Positions 59,786 to 64,000 of a stretch of 64,000 nt of DNA are shown piece after piece; position 1 is the stretch's first letter, and each line of letters begins with the position of its first letter. The stretch covers positions 1,404,435 through 1,468,434 of the forward strand of contig QVOM02000074.1 of NCBI GenBank assembly GCA_003586115.2. Reading direction: 5' to 3'. The stretch comes from Salvator merianae. Lineage: Eukaryota; Chordata; Lepidosauria; Squamata; Teiidae. The notes beneath the pieces were generated by a model, which was not told the DNA's origin, did no database searches, and saw only the letters and a list, made by a program, of their open reading frames with translations. Made by a program: the position numbers and the translations under genes.

Positions 59786-61600
59786 TCCCACCTCCTAAAA
59801 TAAACTCCACCAGACTATGATTCTGTTGTCTCCATGTAATTTTCTTCACCAACTTTGGCGCACATACATCCTCTGCATCCATCTTCACCAACTTTGGAGT
59901 GTGCACATCCTCCGCATCCACCCAACACTATTCAGATGATGGGTGTTTCTGCATGAAGTACTGGAGCATGTATGCTACCTCAGTGTGAGGCAGTGAATCC
60001 ATGCAGTCATCCTGCTGGTATTTCAAGTAACAGTGCAGGTATTTCCCAGATTGATACACTCTGTTTGCCCATTGGTTTCAGGGTGGTGTGCTGAGGATAG
60101 CTCTGGGGTGATCCCTAGCAACTTTGTGAATGTTATCCAAAAGTGGGAGGTGAACTGTAACCCATACAATTTATATACTTGTTAACTAAATAGGTGTGCT
60201 AACTGATGGTACAGTTTAAGGGATAAAGTGGGTTTGCTTGGATAATAAGTCCACTATCACCCAGATCACAGTTCTGTTCTTATTTATAGGGAGGTCGGTG
60301 ATGGTCCATGCTTATTTCAGACCATGGGCAAAAGAGAATTGGTAAAGTCTGCAGCAGACCTCTCAGCATTCACCCTTACCTTTGGTCATTGCACAAACAA
60401 GGCAACTTCTGATGTAGTCTTCAATAACCTTTCACATACCTGGCCACCAAAATTGATGTCTGGCTAAATATAAAGTTTTGACAAAGCCAAAATGTCCTGC
60501 TACCTTTACATTGTGGCACTGGTGTGGCATTTTTCCTCTCCAAGGCTTTGGTATGTAGGTCTTTTCCCCTTTGTATGGCAACCCATGCTTCAAAATAATT
60601 TCCTTCTCATTTCCTCTAAACCACTCACCCCAGCTCAAAGCCTCCTCCAGCCCCTCAATCTTCAGACCTTTGATATTTACTTCAGAGGCAGAGTCTATTT
60701 TTACCTGGTTCTTAGTTGTTACTTTTAAACCCAACTGCTGGGACGTAAACATTGTGTCCACAACTTCCTGTGCCTTGCCTATCATGTTCTTTTTCCTGAG
60801 CATGTACTTAAGTTCAAAAGGTAACTTAGTAAAAATATTGAGCTCAGTGAACCTGTCTGGAGGTTTTAAGTGCTTCAAGTTTACTGTGATCAGTCCAAAT
60901 TGTGAAGTGGTGTTTTTCCAAATGATGGTGCCAGGTCACCAGTGCCTGCTGGATAGCAGCCACTTCCTTCTCCCATACTGACCAGTCTTTTTAAGTGGAA
61001 ATAAATTTGTATGACAAATAGGCACTTAGCTTCAACAGTCCACCATCCCTCCTCTACAATAATATTGCTCCAATTTCCACATTGCTAGCATCAACCTGAA
61101 CTTTGAAGGGCTTTTCAGGGTCAGGGTGAACTAAGATTTGCTCTCTCATGAATAGATGTTTGAGAGCTTCAAAAGTTTTTTTTGCCATTCTGCTGTTTAG
61201 TTCAGCTTGGCATGATCTTTAGTTTTTTTAACAGTCTTGTTAAGGGAAGAGCTGTCTGTGAAAACTGAGGTATGAATTGGCAGTAGAAGTTGGCAAACCC
61301 TAGGAAACTCTGGAGTTGTTTTGGGGCCTGGGGCACTCCCATCCATTTTACCACATCCTTCATATTTGCAGAGTCCATTTTGATCCTGTGTACTGAGATG
61401 CTTTATTCCCAAAGTCCAGTTTATATTGATGGAATTTGCACTCCGACAGCTTAACATACACTTGATTATCCAGCGATTTCCAAAGCACATTTCAAGCTAA
61501 CATTATAGGATTCATAGTTATCCAAATACAATATAACATCATTTAAATAAACCAATGCCCAATTGTACAGAAATTAATGCAAAACCTCATTAATTAAGGA
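59786..61600 (-). pseudogene. Ty3/Gypsy pol remnant (RT, RNase H, integrase)
   Basis: The minus-strand order is reverse transcriptase with a degraded YLDD (YLND, near 61540), then LDFLGY- and FLGFANFYCQFIPQF-like blocks (about 61330-61270), the RNase H start with HPDPEKPFKVQVDASN (about 61130-61080), and the integrase zinc-binding block CHNVKVAGHFGFVKTLYLAR followed by HQFWWPGM (60525-60435). Integrase remnants extend to the LTR. Stops and frameshifts occur throughout. The 5' part, including gag and protease, is missing: the copy ends near 61600 next to L1 sequence. Confidence 0.85.
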
Positions 61601-61619
61601 CATCAGTAAATAACCTCCA

Positions 61620-62290
61620 TTGACCAATATTTGTGTTACCTGGAAGTATAAACTGTTTTAATCCATTTTGTTTTGTTTTTTTCCATTTCAATCTTTTCAG
61701 AACTCTCAAACATAAATTTCCAATTTAAATTATTAAATGTTTTTTCTCCATCCAAGAAAATCAAAGCTGCTTGTTTCTCATTATGACTTTCCAAATATTC
61801 TATTACATCCAATACTATGCGTATATTGGCTCTCATCTGCCTTTTTTGGTAAAAATCCAGTTTGGACTTCATGAATAAAGTCTTGCAAACTAATTTTAAT
61901 CTATCAGCCATAATCATTGCAAATATCTTTTAATCATTATTTAATAAAGAAATTGGTCTATAATTCTTTAGCTATTTTAAATTTTGTCCATCTGGAATTA
62001 AGAATATATACACTTTTGCCCCAAATCTGAAATTCTACCATTGAGTAATATTTTATTCATCATCTGCTGTACAGGAGATCATAATTGATCTTGAAAATAC
62101 TTGTAGTACAATGCTGTCGGACCTTTAGGTCCTGGTGCTTTTCCAGTCTTCATTTTCTGAACTGCATCAAAGGATTCTTTCCATGTTATTGGTTCATTAA
62201 GTATCTATCTTTATTGCTGTAATATTTTTGGCAAATTCTTTTATTTTAAGTAGGTTTTAATATCTTCCTCTCTTACCTCTTTCCTTGCAT
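61620..62290 (-). pseudogene. L1-type LINE reverse transcriptase remnant
   Basis: The minus strand shows TGKAPGPDG-like sequence near 62140, ALYYKYFQDQL near 62110, then ADRLKLVCKTLF (61910-61875), RQMRANIRIVLDVIEYLESH (61840-61780) and AALIFLDGEKTFNNLNWKF (61775-61720). This is the order of an L1 reverse transcriptase. Confidence 0.85.
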
Positions 62291-62454
62291 ATAAATTTGA
62301 GAGATAAATTAAGAAAACAATCACTTTGAATGCCCCCTGTTCACTACAACTGTGTTGAAATATAACCAGTTTGGCATATATCTATCCTCATGCTATGAGA
62401 GGTTCTATAGTACTTGGAAAATCTTTGTTGACCAACACATTGAGGATGCAATAG
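62291..62454. other. short non-genic spacer
   Basis: Ordinary sequence. Its last eight bases, TGCAATAG (62447-62454), are the predicted target duplication of the next element. Confidence 0.5.
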
Positions 62455-64000
62455 TAGGGGTGTGCACGAAGCTTCGTGGCATTCGATTTTCGATCGAATT
62501 TCGTGATTCCGTGCCCTTCGCATCGAATGCGAAGGGCACCAGAAATCACGAATGCGAATTGCGAAGGTCCCTCAATTTTTTGAAGTATTTCGGGACCTTC
62601 GCAATTTGCCAAAGTCTCACCTCTCTAGGCTGTCAGCGCTGGCGCTGACAGCCTAGGGTGAATCAGCCAGCCAGCAGCGAGTGGAAGTGCAGAAAATTCA
62701 ACGGAAGGGAGGGATTCCCTTCCCATTGATTTTCCTTCTCTTCCCCTCACTGACTCACCCCCCCTAGGCTGTCAGCGCAAGCGCTGACAGCCTAGGGTGA
62801 ATGAGGCAGCCAGCAGACATCGGAAGCAGATAAATCAAGGCGAACGGAAGACCTTTTTGCCTTGATTTCTCTGCTTCAGATGGCGCTCGCCTCTCTCTCA
62901 TCCCCCCCCCCAGTCTGTCATCAGACTGACAGACTGCGGCGGGAGTGAGAGAGCGCGCTGCGCCATCGGAAGCAGATAAATCAAGGCGAACGGAAGACCT
63001 TTTCGCCTTGATTTCTCTGCTTCAGATGGCGCTCGCCTCTCTCTCATCCCCCCCCCAGTCTGTCATCAGACTGACAGACTGCGGCGGGAGTGAGAGAGCG
63101 CGCTGCGCCATCGGAAGCAGATAAATCAAGGCGAACGGAAGACCTTTTCGCCTTGATTTCTCTGCTTCAGATGGCGCTCGCCTCTCTCTCATCCCCCCCC
63201 CAGTCTGTCATCAGACTGACAGACTGCGGCGGGAGTGAGAGAGCGCGCTGCGCCATCGGAAGCAGATAAATCAAGGCGAACGGAAGACCTTTTCGCCTTG
63301 ATTTCTCTGCTTCAGATGGCGCTCGCCTCTCTCTCATCCCCCCCCCAGTCTGTCATCAGACTGACAGACTGCGGCGGGAGTGAGAGAGCGCGCTGCGCCA
63401 TCGGAAGCAGATAAATCAAGGCGAACGGAAGACCTTTTCGCCTTGATTTCTCTGCTTCAGATGGCGCTCGCCTCTCTCTCATCCCCCCCCCAGTCTGTCA
63501 TCAGACTGACAGACTGCGGCGGGAGTGAGAGAGCGCGCTGCGCCATCGGAAGCAGATAAATCAAGGCGAACGGAAGACCTTTTCGCCTTGATTTCTCTGC
63601 TTCAGATGGCGCTCGCCTCTCTCTCATCCCCCCCCCAGTCTGTCATCAGACTGACAGACTGCGGCGGGAGTGAGAGAGCGCGCTGCGCCATCGGAAGCAG
63701 ATAAATCAAGGCGAACGGAAGACCTTTTCGCCTTGATTTCTCTGCTTCAGATGGCGCTCGCCTCTCTCTCATCCCCCCCCCAGTCTGTCATCAGACTGAC
63801 AGACTGCGGCGGGAGTGAGAGAGCGCGCTGCGCCATCGGAAGCAGATAAATCAAGGCGAACGGAAGACCTTTTCGCCTTGATTTCTCTGCTTCAGATGGC
63901 GCTCGCCTCTCTCTCATCCCCCCCCCAGTCTGTCATCAGACTGACAGACTGCGGCGGGAGTGAGAGAGCGCGCTGCGCCATCGGAAGCAGATAAATCAAA
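62455..64000. mobile_element. hAT-type nonautonomous element with internal tandem array, right end outside the window
   Basis: It begins TAGGGGTGTGCACGAAGC, the terminus shared by the MITEs at 16164 and 49521. The first 160 bp fold into CGAA-rich hairpins (for example GCCCTTCGCATCGAATGCGA near 62511). Two copies of a longer hairpin (TAGGCTGTCAGCGC pairing with GCGCTGACAGCCTA, at 62624 and 62766) follow. From 62815 a 145-bp array runs to the end of the window. The family call rests on the left terminus only. Confidence 0.7.
62815..64000 (+). repeat. 145-bp tandem array of double-hairpin units
   Basis: Units start at about 62815 (146 bp, slightly diverged), then 62961, 63106, 63251, 63396, 63541, 63686 and 63831, with a partial unit at 63976. 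The spacing is exactly 145 bp from 62961 on and the units look identical by eye. In each unit, GCGCCATC, AAGCAGA and AATCAAGGCGAA pair with TTCGCCTTGATT, TCTGCTT and GATGGCGC. A second hairpin then pairs CTCTCTCA with TGAGAGAG and CAGTCTGTCA with TGACAGACTG, with a run of nine C beside it. No credible protein is encoded. Confidence 0.97.

Noticed and set aside
62815..64000. Regular repeats that could suggest a CRISPR array
   Set aside because: The units are contiguous 145-bp tandem copies without variable spacers, in a vertebrate genome, and start inside a transposon.

Overview
This is vertebrate nuclear DNA, most likely from a squamate reptile. The window holds a Sauria-type SINE (18073-18425, minus), a BovB (RTE) LINE 3' end (about 49093-49512, minus), several CR1, L2 and L1 LINEs, a Ty3/Gypsy element and many hAT transposons. 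That mixture is typical of lizard and snake genomes. I cannot name the species. I found no intact host protein gene, no functional tRNA or rRNA gene and no bacterial-style operon. Every coding-like stretch that I can identify belongs to a mobile element or to a broken multicopy gene.

Layout. 1-8546: a hAT transposase pseudogene with a BED zinc finger (minus strand), split in two by a near full-length CR1 LINE (2285-6594, plus). The CR1 has an intact ORF1 and an ORF2 with one nonsense codon. 8547-16163: mostly non-genic, with an L2-like LINE at 9720-11520. 16164-21600: a 1121-bp hAT nonautonomous element with perfect 8-bp duplications, two SINEs, an L2 tail, a palindromic DNA element and a possible LTR. 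22780-27490: a CR1 fragment cut by a second hAT transposase copy, a CR1 3' piece, a foldback hAT MITE and another CR1 remnant. 27831-33550: palindromic DNA elements with GGGCCTGTTCGCACTT termini, one nested inside an older relative, then an L1 remnant. 33551-45880: mostly repeat-poor sequence with two hAT MITEs, one of them inside an L1 remnant. 45880-49819: L2, BovB and a 299-bp hAT MITE. 50600-57618: a hAT tail, an L1 remnant, a disabled intronless gene for an unclassified cysteine-rich protein (53926-55594) and a foldback MITE. 57619-62290: a CR1-clade LINE carrying a solo LTR, a Gypsy LTR and pol remnant, and an L1 reverse transcriptase remnant. 62455-64000: the start of another hAT-type element that contains a tandem array of 145-bp units running off the window edge.

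How the parts relate. The autonomous-type hAT end at 8546 and the nonautonomous elements share the terminus TAGGGATGTGC and 8-bp target duplications, so one transposase lineage probably mobilised them. Insertion order can be read from the nesting: CR1 into hAT, MITE into L1, MITE beside BovB sequence, LTR into CR1, and element into element.

The most interesting signals are: (1) the homogeneous 145-bp array, each unit made of two back-to-back hairpins, starting inside a hAT-type element; (2) the 299-bp MITE, which is exactly the 1121-bp element minus one 822-bp segment bounded by 16-bp direct repeats; (3) the intronless CxxC-rich pseudogene of unknown class.
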